From contig NZ_RYFG02000113.1 in assembly GCF_003994235.2 (NCBI RefSeq), positions 25,166 to 89,165 on the forward strand: DNA of 64,000 nucleotides, given 5' to 3'. Every line of letters starts with the position of its first letter. The first letter of the stretch is position 1. Positions 9,597 to 19,656 of this stretch are shown piece after piece. The notes beneath the pieces were generated by a model. The model did no database searches and had not been told where the DNA came from. It worked only from the letters and a program-made list of their open reading frames with translations. This DNA is from Candidatus Methylobacter oryzae (lineage in GTDB: Bacteria; Pseudomonadota; Gammaproteobacteria; Methylococcales; Methylomonadaceae). The position numbers were made by a program, and so were the translations under genes.

Positions 9597-10928
9597 TCAT
9601 TCCCCGGCAATCGACATCCTTTCAACCAGTATCGAACCGGTGCGGATATTGCCGCGATAATCAACGTCGTTACCGACGGCAATAATATTTCTAAGCATAT
9701 CTTTTAGATTGCCGGCAATGGTGATTTCCTCAACCGGATATTGAATCTCGCCGTTTTCGACCCAGAACCCGGCTGCGCCGCGCGAATAATCGCCGGTCAC
9801 CATATTGACGCCCTGCCCCATCAGCTCGGTAACCAACAATCCCGTACCCAGCTCTTTTAACATACCCTGATAGTCCAGCTTACCCGGATCAATCGTTAAA
9901 TTATGCACGCCGCCGGCATTGCCGGTACTGCGCAATCCCAGCTTGCGGGCAGAATAGGTGCTCAACACATAACCGCGCAAAATACCGTCGCTGACAATGT
10001 CCCGAGTTTGGGTTGCAACGCCTTCGCTATCATACGAACTACTGCCCAAAGCGCCTTTTAAATAAGGCCGCTCATGAATACGCACAAATTCCGGAAAGAC
10101 TTGGGTATTTAACGCATCCAGCAAAAAGGACGATTTGCGGTATAAATTACCGCCGCTGATTGCGCCGATAAACGATCCCAGCAGGCCGGAAGCGACTTCC
10201 GCGCAATACAGCACCGGACACTGCCGCGTACTGAGACTGCGAGCTTGCAAACGCCTAAGCGTCCGCTCGGCCGCTTTTTTACCGACATCGGCTGCGGATT
10301 CCAAATCGCGCGCATTTCTTGCCACGGTATACCAGTAATCCCGCTGCATGCTGTCGCCTCGTTGCGCCAATACCGAGCAGCTTAAAGAATGGCGGCTTGA
10401 AGCAAAGCCTTGAAGAAAACCAAGGGTATTGCCCATCACGCGAATACCTTGATGCGTATCGATTGAAGCGCCTTCGGAATTGCTGATTTCTTCATGATAA
10501 GACCGGGCCGCATCTTCGCATTCGATAGCCAACGCAATCGCCCCATCGACACCAATATCCCACGGATGGTTAAGGTCAAGATCCGGAAACTCGGTCGCCA
10601 GCAATTCCTTGTCCGGCAGTCCGGCATATTGATCTTCGCTGGTGTAGCGAGCAATACTGCATGCCGCGCCAACCGTTTCCTTGATTGAAGCTACCGATAA
10701 ATCGGTAGTACTGGCCGAGCCTTTGCGCTGCCCGAAATAAACGGTTACGCCTAAACCTTGGTCGCAATGATGTTCTATCGTTTCGACATCGCCAAGACGT
10801 ACCGATACGGATAAGCCGTTTTCCTGGCTCAAGCCGGCTTCAGCGGCGCTGGCGCCCTGTTTTACGGCTTCGTCCAAAATGTCTTGGACGATATTTTTTA
10901 AGTGGTTGATTTGTTGGTGATTTTGCAC
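9597..10928 (-). CDS. pmbA: Metalloprotease subunit PmbA/TldE
   Basis: Partner of TldD in the TldD/TldE proteolytic complex, which trims peptides such as microcin B17 and degrades CcdA in E. coli. PmbA lacks the zinc motif and forms the chamber with TldD. The 443-residue product begins at GTG and shows family phrases: EAGLSQENGLSVSVR near the start, VTVYFGQRKGSAST, and NLYRKSSFLLD and TGDYSRGAAGFWVENGEIQ in the C-terminal half. It lies 92 bases after tldD on the same strand. In E. coli the two genes are far apart; here they are adjacent, so co-expression is likely. Confidence 0.95.
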   Translation of the reverse strand: MQNHQQINHLKNIVQDILDEAVKQGASAAEAGLSQENGLSVSVRLGDVETIEHHCDQGLGVTVYFGQRKGSASTTDLSVASIKETVGAACSIARYTSEDQYAGLPDKELLATEFPDLDLNHPWDIGVDGAIALAIECEDAARSYHEEISNSEGASIDTHQGIRVMGNTLGFLQGFASSRHSLSCSVLAQRGDSMQRDYWYTVARNARDLESAADVGKKAAERTLRRLQARSLSTRQCPVLYCAEVASGLLGSFIGAISGGNLYRKSSFLLDALNTQVFPEFVRIHERPYLKGALGSSSYDSEGVATQTRDIVSDGILRGYVLSTYSARKLGLRSTGNAGGVHNLTIDPGKLDYQGMLKELGTGLLVTELMGQGVNMVTGDYSRGAAGFWVENGEIQYPVEEITIAGNLKDMLRNIIAVGNDVDYRGNIRTGSILVERMSIAGE

Positions 10929-11020
10929 TGTTTTCTCTAATTCTGCGTAGAAAAGTGGTACGAGATACGCACCCTACATAAAGTTGATTGTTAGGTTACG
11001 CTCTCCCAACCTACAAACTT

Positions 11021-12472
11021 TTAAACACTGGTCCCGCCAACCGTCAAGCCATCAATCTTTAGCGTAGGTTGACCGACACCGACCGGCACGCTTTGCCCAT
11101 CCTTGCCGCAGGTGCCGACGCCGCTATCCAGCTCCAGGTCGGAACCGACCATCGATACTTTCGTCAGCACTTCCGGCCCATTGCCAATCAATGTTGCCCC
11201 CTTAACCGGACGGGTAATTTTACCGTCTTCGATCAAATAGGCTTCGCTGGCAGAAAACACAAACTTGCCCGAGGTAATATCGACCTGCCCGCCGCCGAAA
11301 TTTTTCGCATACAAGCCTTTTTTGACCGATTTGATAATTTCTTCAGGATCATGCCTGCCCGGCAGCATATAGGTATTGGTCATACGCGGCATCGGTAGAT
11401 GTGCGTAGGATTCACGCCGTCCGTTACCGGTAGGGCTGACGCCCATCAGGCGTGCATTCAGTTGATCCTGCATATAGCCTTTCAGTATGCCGTTTTCGAT
11501 CAATACTGTTTTTTCAGTCGGCGTGCCTTCATCGTCGATTGTCAGCGAGCCGCGCCGTCCCTGCAAAGTACCGTCATCGACGACAGTACATAAGTCGGAC
11601 GCCACGCGTTCGCCAACGCGCCCGCTGAATGCCGAAGTGCCTTTGCGATTGAAATCGCCTTCCAAACCATGACCGATAGCTTCATGCAACAAGATACCGG
11701 GCCAGCCCGATCCCAACACGACCGTCATGTTGCCGGCAGGCGCTTCGACGGCCTCAAGATTGACCAATGCCTGTCTTACCGCTTCGCGGCCGTATCCCAA
11801 CGCAGTATCCCGGTCGATAAAATAGTTGTAATCGCAACGTCCGCCGCCGCCCATGCTGCCTTGTTCGCGCTGGCCGTCCTGTTCCACGATGACGGTCACA
11901 TTCATCCGCACCAAAGGCCGGACATCGGCGACCAGCGAGCCGTCTTGCCTGGCTACCAGGATATGCTCATGAACGCCGACCAAGCTGACGATAACTTCTT
12001 CAATACGGCTGTCCAGTTTGCGGGTTTCGTTTTCAACCCGGTGCAATAAGTCGATTTTCTGCTGATCCGCAAGTGATTTTAACGGGTTGTGCAGAGCATA
12101 ATGCTTCGGCCAGTCACCTGCGTGCATTGACACTTTGCAATGCGAACGGTCAACTTCTTGCCCTTGGCGAACGATGGCTTTGACATTATTCGCCGCTTCC
12201 AGCAATACCGGCAATTCAATCCGGTCGCTGTAAGCAAAACCGGTCTTTTCGCCGAACACTGCACGCACGCCGGCGCCTTGTTCGATATTATGAGTGCCTT
12301 CTTTAATGATGCCGCCTTCCATGACCCAAGATTCAAAATGGCTGGATTGAAAATAAATATCCGCCGCATCGACCGGCGAACTCAGCAACCGGCTCATAAT
12401 CTTTTCAATATCGCTATCCTGTATACCAGCCGGCATCAAGATAGCTTGTCTTGCAAGGTTTAGTATTTCCAT
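11021..12472 (-). CDS. tldD: Metalloprotease TldD
   Basis: Zinc peptidase subunit of the TldD/TldE complex. The start is ATG at 12472 ([10 protein letters not shown]); a TTG one codon earlier is also open but less likely. The 483-residue product carries the zinc motif HEAIGH (residues 263-268), with the third ligand expected from the conserved [17 protein letters not shown] near the C-terminus. The phrase [19 protein letters not shown] found in relatives is present in variant form ([13 protein letters not shown]). It lies between the BamC-like gene and pmbA in one minus-strand run from rlmH. Confidence 0.95.
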   Translation of the reverse strand: MEILNLARQAILMPAGIQDSDIEKIMSRLLSSPVDAADIYFQSSHFESWVMEGGIIKEGTHNIEQGAGVRAVFGEKTGFAYSDRIELPVLLEAANNVKAIVRQGQEVDRSHCKVSMHAGDWPKHYALHNPLKSLADQQKIDLLHRVENETRKLDSRIEEVIVSLVGVHEHILVARQDGSLVADVRPLVRMNVTVIVEQDGQREQGSMGGGGRCDYNYFIDRDTALGYGREAVRQALVNLEAVEAPAGNMTVVLGSGWPGILLHEAIGHGLEGDFNRKGTSAFSGRVGERVASDLCTVVDDGTLQGRRGSLTIDDEGTPTEKTVLIENGILKGYMQDQLNARLMGVSPTGNGRRESYAHLPMPRMTNTYMLPGRHDPEEIIKSVKKGLYAKNFGGGQVDITSGKFVFSASEAYLIEDGKITRPVKGATLIGNGPEVLTKVSMVGSDLELDSGVGTCGKDGQSVPVGVGQPTLKIDGLTVGGTSV

Positions 12473-12533
12473 CAAAAAATTTACAATAAAAGTTCAAGTA
12501 AAAAAGTAAGGATGCAACAACATCCCTGCTTCG

Positions 12534-13112
12534 TCATTTTTCTTCCAGCTTGTCATGTAGCGTATTAAACAATACCTTCAACAGGTCTTCCGCGCCTTCG
12601 ACCGAGGGAGCCGAAGCACTTTCGCTCGTTGCACTGCTCTGTTCGGCCGCGTTAGGAACTGAGGCTGTTACTGTTGTTTCTTCTCCCTCCTGTTTTACGG
12701 TCAGAAGATAAATGGATGGATCATCGCTTAAAAAAGCGGTCGCCTTGGCGAAAAAGCCGGTTCTATCCGTTTTATCCTGGGTAACATAATAAAGCCCCTT
12801 ATCGCGTTCATGATCGGTTACTTTAATATCGCTTTGCTTCAATGCCCGGCCTAAAGTATTCCAGGCATCGTCAAACGGCTGTTTAATCGTCAATTGCAGC
12901 GGGCTATTCAAGTAAACGTCCGGACCTAATCCGGCCGTGTCTTTTCTTTTCGGAATCGAACTGGTATCGACAATGCGTTGTTCTTTGGCAGGACTTTCGC
13001 TGATTACGGCAGGCGGACGCTCAAGAGCTTCGGTATCGCGGTAGCGACTTGGCTCCGATCCGCAAGCAGCCAGAAAAACGGTCAACAATAAGCTTTTAAC
13101 GATTATGCGCAT
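12534..13112 (-). CDS. Short BamC-like outer-membrane lipoprotein
   Basis: Likely a lipoprotein related to BamC, an accessory of the BAM machine that folds outer-membrane proteins. With the start at ATG 13112 (one base after the upstream stop) the product has 192 residues, a signal peptide and a lipobox LAAC with Cys17. A disordered Pro-rich stretch follows, then one helix-grip domain (PLQLTIKQPFDDAWNTLG through DKGLYYVTQD). E. coli BamC is about 344 residues with two such domains, so this is a single-domain form. The Ser/Ala-rich tail is low complexity. Its position inside the yhdP-nit-tldD block, not next to dapA, is unusual. A GTG at 13121 is an alternative start. Confidence 0.68.
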   Translation of the reverse strand: MRIIVKSLLLTVFLAACGSEPSRYRDTEALERPPAVISESPAKEQRIVDTSSIPKRKDTAGLGPDVYLNSPLQLTIKQPFDDAWNTLGRALKQSDIKVTDHERDKGLYYVTQDKTDRTGFFAKATAFLSDDPSIYLLTVKQEGEETTVTASVPNAAEQSSATSESASAPSVEGAEDLLKVLFNTLHDKLEEK

Positions 13113-13113
13113 A

Positions 13114-13923
13114 TTACTCACAAAAAAAACGACGATGATTCAGTGCCGGAAATGCACCCCGCACTTTTTCCAGGCGTTCGATATCTATCTCCGCGGAAAC
13201 AAAACCGCCGCCCGTTTTATAGCAATCCAGCACCACGCCCCAAGGATCGATAATCATGCTATGCCCGAACGTTTTACGGCCATTAAGATGAAACCCTCCT
13301 TGATTCGGCGCAATCACATAACACAGATTTTCGACGGCTCGCGCGCGCAATAATAACTCCCAATGAGCGGCTCCGGTTTCTGCGGTAAACGCAGACGGAA
13401 TAACCAGTATGTCCGCGTCCATTTTACGGAAGAATTCGGGAAAGCGCAGATCGTAACAAACCGCTACCCCCAGCCTGCCGAAAGGCGTATCGATAACCAA
13501 CAAGTCATTGCCCGGTTCAATTGAATCGGACTCGCGATAAACATCGTTACTGCCGGGAACGTTGACGTCAAACAAATGCACTTTATCGTAGCGTGCCACC
13601 CGTTCGCCCTGATCGTTATAAACCAGACAAGCCGCCCGGACCTTATTGCTGTCGTTACCGGCTATAGGGATGGTTCCGCCAACAACCCATACGCCATGTT
13701 TTTTAGCAACCGACGACAAAAAACTCTGGATAGGCCCTGAGCCATCGACTTCCTTGGCTTTAATCTTGTCCAGTTCGTGATCTCCCATCAACGCAAAATT
13801 TTCCGGCAACGCCACCAGTTTCGCACCCGCCTTGACCGCCTCCGCTATCAGCTTTTCGGCTTCCAGCAAGTTGGCGCTGATATTGGGACTTGACGCCATT
13901 TGTATGGCTGCGCATCTACTCAT
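13114..13923 (-). CDS. Nit1-type carbon-nitrogen hydrolase
   Basis: Nitrilase-superfamily amidase; relatives of this subgroup remove deaminated glutathione, a toxic by-product of transaminases. The 269-residue product has the full catalytic triad: Glu41 in LPENFAL, Lys114 in RYDKVHLFD and Cys156 in VAVCYDLRFPEFFR. Length is standard. It lies 55 bases after yhdP and one base before the preferred BamC-like start, so these are likely one transcript. The deaminated glutathione assignment comes from family knowledge; other omega-amidase activities are possible. Confidence 0.88.
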   Translation of the reverse strand: MSRCAAIQMASSPNISANLLEAEKLIAEAVKAGAKLVALPENFALMGDHELDKIKAKEVDGSGPIQSFLSSVAKKHGVWVVGGTIPIAGNDSNKVRAACLVYNDQGERVARYDKVHLFDVNVPGSNDVYRESDSIEPGNDLLVIDTPFGRLGVAVCYDLRFPEFFRKMDADILVIPSAFTAETGAAHWELLLRARAVENLCYVIAPNQGGFHLNGRKTFGHSMIIDPWGVVLDCYKTGGGFVSAEIDIERLEKVRGAFPALNHRRFFCE

Positions 13924-13978
13924 CTTTGTCTCTCTTTAATTTACAGTAAGCTTATGAATCAATATCACAGCTCTATTT

Positions 13979-16900
13979 TTATTTTTCTTCTTGTGGGTTT
14001 AACCATGGAAAATCGGTAATGCCGTTCCAGGTTTTTTGAAATAATCCATCGTTTTTATGCATCGGAATAATTTCCGCTTCGCCCCAAGCGCCTTTTACCA
14101 AGTATTGGGAACCAAAGAAAAAACCTTCCTGGTCTTTTCCCGTCAAAGACCGCCCAACCAAGGCCGCTACTTTACCCATAATTGTACCAGCAATAGGCAC
14201 CGCATCGGCACTTTTAGGCGTGACGTTGATAATATGATCAACAGTCTGATTGACAAGATCGGTATCGCCGCTGATGACGATTTTCGCCGGCACTGCATCG
14301 ACGACTAAATTGTGAGTCGACGCCACTCCGTTCGCTAAATCAAAATGGCCTTTGATGCTGTTAAACGTCAAGCCTTCTTCATAAACATCGCTAAAATCAA
14401 GCTGTGCACGTTTTACCCACTGTGCCAGCGCCAGCACGCCCAATAACCTGCCGAACCCGGGTTCGATGCTTAAGATTCGCCCGTTCTTCAAATTAATGTC
14501 CACCTGGCCTTTCAGGCTTGCCAGCGAGAATTGATAAGGAGCCGCATTCCAATCAACACTGAAATCGGCAGCAGCGCTAGTCTCGCTCAAATCCTTGGTA
14601 ATCCCCAAGTTTGACAACATTTGCCCGGCAAGGGGCACTTCGAGATGTCCTTGGGCGTGAGTTATCGAATGCCCGCCCCTGGTTTGCCAGTCGCCGGACG
14701 CGACCAGCTTTTGCTTTTCTCCGGTCAATTCCACATTTCTGAAACGCATGCCGCCCGGTATGCGTTCGGTTGCCAATGATAACCGCCCTAAGTCGATCGA
14801 CTGCCATAATGTTTTATTACTGGTGATCGTCAATAAAGGGGTCGTCTCGGCCGATAATACTTGCGAGTCGGCAGCATCTTTCGATTGTATTTGCTTTAAC
14901 GCCGAAATATCCAGTGAATCCATGTTCAGGCTGATCCTGCCAGTACTCTGGAAGTCGGAGGGAATTTTGACGCTTCCCTTTGCAAACGAACTGGCGATAG
15001 CCCCCTCCCAGAAGTTACTGCTGCGTTTCAAGTCCAGGCCAAAAGCGCCTATATCAGTCTTGTTCCACAACGCATGATCGCTATGAATTTTCAACGCAAT
15101 AACATTGTCACCGGCGCCTTGAACCGTTGCCAAGCCTAACCAGTCTTGCAAGGCTAAGCGATCACGGTTGATTTCCAGCTTTACTCCTGCTGCCTGAGAC
15201 TGAGCGACCTCCCCGGTTCCGACCAAGAAACTCCCCGAATACAGATTTTTTTTAACCGTATCCAGTTGCATCGCCGCTTTGACTTTATTGTCGTAATTCA
15301 ACAGTACCGGCAATAACTGCTCATCGTTTAAGTTAAACGTCAACGACAACGGCATGATTTGTTCCTTAGTTTTAGCCAAGGACGGCGGTAAATCCAAAGA
15401 TACGCCGAACAAAGTTGATTCGACAAGCAGTTCCGGAGCAACATTATCATAGGGCAACGCCAGCTTTAGCCGGTAGTCCGCAGCACCGGCCGCGATTTTC
15501 CACCAAGGCATAGCGAATTGTCGCTGTAAGTCGTCAACGCCAACGCTCCCCTCGACATTGACGACGGTTTCGTCAACCGAACTTCCAATATTGATTTGTA
15601 TCGGGTGATTCAAAGCCGCTGCCTGAATGGTGTCGCTAAAAATTCCCTGCTCATTGAATTTGAGATCGCCGCTAATTTTGCTGACCGGCAGATCGAGAGA
15701 CTTTACAGTTAATTTGGCGTCTTTCAGCCGAGCCATCCCATCGACTTTGGTTGGCGCACCATCAATTAAAGGAATTTTAAGATCCAGCGTTACTTGAGTA
15801 TGTCCTTGCGGAGCAATAGCTTCCAGCAGTGAATCTACCGGCGAACTCAACGGGGTCTGCTGCATAAAGGCCAAGACCTGGTCAATTCCGCCTTCGGCCT
15901 CGCCCTTAATCAGCACATGTTTGCTGTTATTTAAATCCGGAATAGTCACTTCCGCTTGTTTAATCGCAACCTTCGCCGCGGCAGCTGCCGGCAGTCTTGC
16001 ATCCTCCCTGGCGATACCGGATTGTCCTTGCAGCACATTAACCTTAAGGCCTTCCTGCGAAAACATAACTTCGGCGTTCATGCCGCTTATATGGGGCCAT
16101 TCGGGAGCATATGACAACTCGAATTGCTCGCCACTGAATACGGCTTCGAAAACACCGGGGGCGGTATTAAACGGAAAATCGCTCAAATTACCGTAAACCA
16201 GCAAACCGCCGTTGGCGATGTTGCCGCGGATAAACGCATGGTCCAGCCAACTAACGACATCTTTATCCATAATACCCACAGGATAAAAATGTGAAACTTG
16301 AGTTGCATCGCCGGCGAATGAACTCTGTAAGTCCATAAAAACGGGCTTGGCTGTTTTAGGAATATCGACCCGAAACTTGGTTTTGCTTTGAAAACTCAAG
16401 GAATCCAGATCAATCGCTGTGCCGGATATAGACCAGACATTTTCATCTTGCCGCCAATTTAACAGGCCTTGAAGACGATCAATCGGCAGCACTTCACGAA
16501 ACAGTTCCGGCGCCGTTAACCGGCCCTCTTTAGTTTGGAGCGTAATAGTCCCCTGTTTTTCATTGCCTTTTATCTGCCCGGTCAAATTCTCTATGCCGGG
16601 AACGGACAATAAGGGGGCAATGCCGATGTTGGCAAAACTACCGTTCAACGCAAGCGATTTCATATCCAGATCGGCAAACAGCGAGAAACGCCCCAACATT
16701 CCTTGTACCTGGGCTTGAGCCAGCAAGTTAGCCTGTTTGTCCGGCAATGGCATAAAAAACTGCGCCAGCTTAGACGCTTGCTGCAAATCCAAGCGTTCGA
16801 CATACAACGCTAATTTGTGTAACGCATTGTCGTCCATGCGCTGCCCGGAAACGCTGAATATCGCATCAGTCCACTTTTTAACAGCGCTTTGGGGATTATC

Positions 16901-17860
16901 CTGGTTTCCCAGCGAAAAGTCGTTTACATCGAGTTGCCATTGCTTACCGGCACCGATTAGTGCCCAATGAAGGCGGGTTTTCAACTGTTTGGCAAAAAGC
17001 TCTCGCTTGTCTTTCCGGGCTAATGCCAGTTGCTGAATCTGTGCATCAACATCCATCGACACCAGTTCCGATTGCCGCCAATCGCCCCAAATTTTAAAAG
17101 TTCCAGTGCCGTTATCGATATGTATCCGCTCACCAACCGAAGTTTGAGCGAGCACGGCCAATTCGGGCAACAACAAGGATTGGCCCTCTATGTAAGCACG
17201 CCCCTGAATAGTTGAGGGCTCAAAAACATTGCCGCTAAAATCCATTGAAACCCTTAAGGTATCGCCGATTTTTTGGGGCAATTTCATCAACACGTTGAGC
17301 CGATGATGCTCTCCCAAATTACTGAGCGCCAAATCGACCTGATTAAATACCAGTGGCCGGCCGTTGCCTGTTTTTTCGTCCAGCCAAGTAATTTCGCTTT
17401 GCAATACCTCGTATTTTCTGCCCTGTAAAAGCCAATCCGGTTGCCCGTCGCCGGATTTTATGCCGACAATAGCAACACTACCGTCCCGTTGCCGTCTAAT
17501 GGATAGTTTGGCACCCACCAAAGTGACCCAGGACGAAGCCAGCAAGTCTCTGCTAGCCAGCATATCCAATAAATTAATTCCCAAACGGATCTCATTAAAC
17601 TGGATAGCGGGCTTTTCGCTGCCGGTAGAAGCGACAGCTATATCTTTCAACACCAGCTCCGGATTAAATCCGCGCATCTTTGCACCCAAGCGGCCTATAG
17701 TTACCGGATTGCCGACAACTGTGCCGATGTTGACCGCTAAATTGGATTTATAGCGCTCAATCTCCGACAATAGCAGGCGTACGCCGGTCAAGCCGATAGC
17801 TGCTGCGATTAAAGTCCAGAAAATAAGATGACGCGTGGCACGCGTAATATGATGGATCAC
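13979..17860 (-). CDS. yhdP: YhdP family AsmA-like envelope protein
   Basis: Very large inner-membrane-anchored periplasmic protein of the AsmA/TamB/YhdP group, thought to bridge the envelope and carry phospholipid to the outer membrane. The 1293-residue product starts at GTG and has one N-terminal membrane segment (about residues 12-30, LIFWTLIAAAIGLTGVRLLL). A long repetitive beta-strand region follows, with a C-terminal AsmA-like part (GRLLGVLALAQWVKRAQLDF and VDHIINVTPKSADAVPIAGT). E. coli YhdP is about 1270 residues. The order rng-yhdP-tldD is conserved with E. coli, which supports the assignment. Confidence 0.94.
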   Translation of the reverse strand: MIHHITRATRHLIFWTLIAAAIGLTGVRLLLSEIERYKSNLAVNIGTVVGNPVTIGRLGAKMRGFNPELVLKDIAVASTGSEKPAIQFNEIRLGINLLDMLASRDLLASSWVTLVGAKLSIRRQRDGSVAIVGIKSGDGQPDWLLQGRKYEVLQSEITWLDEKTGNGRPLVFNQVDLALSNLGEHHRLNVLMKLPQKIGDTLRVSMDFSGNVFEPSTIQGRAYIEGQSLLLPELAVLAQTSVGERIHIDNGTGTFKIWGDWRQSELVSMDVDAQIQQLALARKDKRELFAKQLKTRLHWALIGAGKQWQLDVNDFSLGNQDNPQSAVKKWTDAIFSVSGQRMDDNALHKLALYVERLDLQQASKLAQFFMPLPDKQANLLAQAQVQGMLGRFSLFADLDMKSLALNGSFANIGIAPLLSVPGIENLTGQIKGNEKQGTITLQTKEGRLTAPELFREVLPIDRLQGLLNWRQDENVWSISGTAIDLDSLSFQSKTKFRVDIPKTAKPVFMDLQSSFAGDATQVSHFYPVGIMDKDVVSWLDHAFIRGNIANGGLLVYGNLSDFPFNTAPGVFEAVFSGEQFELSYAPEWPHISGMNAEVMFSQEGLKVNVLQGQSGIAREDARLPAAAAAKVAIKQAEVTIPDLNNSKHVLIKGEAEGGIDQVLAFMQQTPLSSPVDSLLEAIAPQGHTQVTLDLKIPLIDGAPTKVDGMARLKDAKLTVKSLDLPVSKISGDLKFNEQGIFSDTIQAAALNHPIQINIGSSVDETVVNVEGSVGVDDLQRQFAMPWWKIAAGAADYRLKLALPYDNVAPELLVESTLFGVSLDLPPSLAKTKEQIMPLSLTFNLNDEQLLPVLLNYDNKVKAAMQLDTVKKNLYSGSFLVGTGEVAQSQAAGVKLEINRDRLALQDWLGLATVQGAGDNVIALKIHSDHALWNKTDIGAFGLDLKRSSNFWEGAIASSFAKGSVKIPSDFQSTGRISLNMDSLDISALKQIQSKDAADSQVLSAETTPLLTITSNKTLWQSIDLGRLSLATERIPGGMRFRNVELTGEKQKLVASGDWQTRGGHSITHAQGHLEVPLAGQMLSNLGITKDLSETSAAADFSVDWNAAPYQFSLASLKGQVDINLKNGRILSIEPGFGRLLGVLALAQWVKRAQLDFSDVYEEGLTFNSIKGHFDLANGVASTHNLVVDAVPAKIVISGDTDLVNQTVDHIINVTPKSADAVPIAGTIMGKVAALVGRSLTGKDQEGFFFGSQYLVKGAWGEAEIIPMHKNDGLFQKTWNGITDFPWLNPQEEK

Positions 17861-18201
17861 TAAGAAAGTTAAATCAGTATTTCGTATTTGTCACTACAGA
17901 CAAATACTCAGCAATTATAAAAATAAGAAACTATTGTCCACGGAAGACACGAAAAAAAACACAGCCATTATAAAGCTGAGTTGAGCTGCCGGTCTGCTCA
18001 AACAAAACTTATGCCCTTTGGGTATAAAGTTGCCATACAACCACTCATTCCGGAAAGAAAGCAGTTACATCTAACTTGATACAGCCATGCTGTTGAAGGT
18101 CTTGCCGGTTAAAAAGCCTTTTCGTGCTTTTTGCGTATTTCGTGGACAAGATTAAGCTGACGAATCCGGATGCCTCAAGACGCTATCGCGTGCTTTATGC
18201 A
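17861..18201. other. 341-base spacer between rng and yhdP, MITE-like
   Basis: No gene seen. It contains a perfect 9-bp hairpin (17884-17892 with 17899-17907, 6-base loop) without a T tract. It also has imperfect inverted repeats at 17934-17959 and 18119-18149, described separately. The yhdP promoter may lie here. Confidence 0.55.
17934..18149. repeat. Imperfect inverted repeat pair, possible MITE
   Basis: The left arm begins TTGTCCACGGAAGACACGAA and the right arm ends TTTCGTGGACAA; each shares a CCACG...CACGAAA core in opposite orientation. The pair encloses about 160 bases without a coding frame. The arms are imperfect (the right arm has extra bases), so this is either a decayed miniature element or a REP-like intergenic repeat. 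Confidence 0.4.
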
Positions 18202-19656
18202 CTAAAGCAACACCACATCATACTGCTCCTGATTGTATTCGGCTTCAGCCCTGAACTTGATGCGTACGCTTAAAAAAACTTCCAGTTCAGCCAGCATATC
18301 GGCCTCTTCATCAAGCAGCATCTCCACGACTTCATTGGAGGCCAAAACCAATATCTTTTGAACCTTGTACTGTCTGACTTCGCGGATAATCTCCCGGAAT
18401 ATTTCCAGGCACATCGATTCGGGCGTCTTCAACACCCCGCGGCCGCCGCAGGCTCTGCAAGGCTCGCAGAGTATATGCTCCAAACTTTCCCGCGTTCTTT
18501 TACGCGTCATTTCGACCAAGCCCAGTACCGATACCTCGGTGATATTGGTTTTTGCGTGATCTTTTTCCAGATGCCGCTCAAATGCCTGCAACACTTGTTT
18601 TTTATGATCTTCGCTCTGCATATCGATAAAATCGATGATGATGATGCCGCCCAAATTCCTGAGCCGAAGCTGCCGGGAAATCGTCTGCGCCGCTTCGAGG
18701 TTGGTCTTGAAAATAGTTTCTTCGAGGTTGCGTCCGCCGACATAGCCGCCGGTATTGACATCGACAGTCGTCATCGATTCGGTCTGGTCGAATACCAAGT
18801 GCCCGCCCGATTTCAGGTTGACTTTGCGGTCCAGCGCTTTCTGGATTTCATCCTCAACACTGTAAATATCGAATACCGGACATTCGCCGGTGTAATGCTC
18901 GATTACCGGCACAATTTCCGGCACAAAAATTTCCGCAAATTCAACCAGGCGCAGATAGGTTTCTCTTGAGTCCACCCGCACTCTCTCAATACCTTCCCGG
19001 TATAAATCTCTTAATGTCCTAATACTCAGCGGTAAATCTTTATGGATAAATTGCTTGGGCTTGGCGTTGGCGATCTTGGCTGCAATGGACTCCCACAATT
19101 TCAGCAAAAATGTCATATCGGCAATTAATACCGACTCATCAACGCACTCTGCCGCTGTTCTCGCGATAAATCCGCCGCATTGATACTCGGCCCTGAATGC
19201 ATCCAGGCAAGCTCTTAACCGGGCTCTTTCCGTCTCGCATTCAATGCGCTGAGACACGCCGGAATTATGCGCATAAGGCATATAAACCTGGAAACGCGAC
19301 GGTATCGATATTTCCGTGGTTAAGCGCGCGCCTTTGCTGCCTATGGGGTCTTTGACCACCTGCACGATAATATGTTGACCTTCGTGCAGATAATGCTCGA
19401 TGTTTTCAGAACCTTTCTTTTCCAGGTCCTTTGCGCACAAATCGGAAAGATGCAAGAAAGCCGCCCTGGGCAGGCCAATATCGACAAAAGCCGCCTGCAT
19501 GCCGGGCAGGACCCGGCACACCTCACCTTTATAAATGTTGCCGACTAATCCCCGCTGCCGGGTTCTCTCGATAATTAATTCCTGCAAGACGCCATTTTCA
19601 ATAACCGCAACACGCGTCTCAGGCGGAGTAACGTTAATTAAAATTTCTTCACTCAT
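18202..19656 (-). CDS. rng: Ribonuclease G
   Basis: Endoribonuclease of the RNase E/G family that matures the 5' end of 16S rRNA and helps decay some mRNAs. The 484-residue product has an S1 RNA-binding domain near the start (GNIYKGEVCRVLPGMQAAFV and DIGLPRAAFLHLSDL). The metal-binding catalytic motifs are MTTVDVNTGGYVG and IIIIDFIDM, and the zinc-link cysteines are in CEPCRACGGRG. It lacks the long C-terminal scaffold of RNase E, fitting RNase G. The start overlaps the stop of maf by four bases (ATGA). Confidence 0.97.
   Translation of the reverse strand: MSEEILINVTPPETRVAVIENGVLQELIIERTRQRGLVGNIYKGEVCRVLPGMQAAFVDIGLPRAAFLHLSDLCAKDLEKKGSENIEHYLHEGQHIIVQVVKDPIGSKGARLTTEISIPSRFQVYMPYAHNSGVSQRIECETERARLRACLDAFRAEYQCGGFIARTAAECVDESVLIADMTFLLKLWESIAAKIANAKPKQFIHKDLPLSIRTLRDLYREGIERVRVDSRETYLRLVEFAEIFVPEIVPVIEHYTGECPVFDIYSVEDEIQKALDRKVNLKSGGHLVFDQTESMTTVDVNTGGYVGGRNLEETIFKTNLEAAQTISRQLRLRNLGGIIIIDFIDMQSEDHKKQVLQAFERHLEKDHAKTNITEVSVLGLVEMTRKRTRESLEHILCEPCRACGGRGVLKTPESMCLEIFREIIREVRQYKVQKILVLASNEVVEMLLDEEADMLAELEVFLSVRIKFRAEAEYNQEQYDVVLL

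Noticed and set aside
18358..18969. 203-codon plus-strand frame
   Set aside because: Antisense to the conserved catalytic core of rng; a shadow frame.
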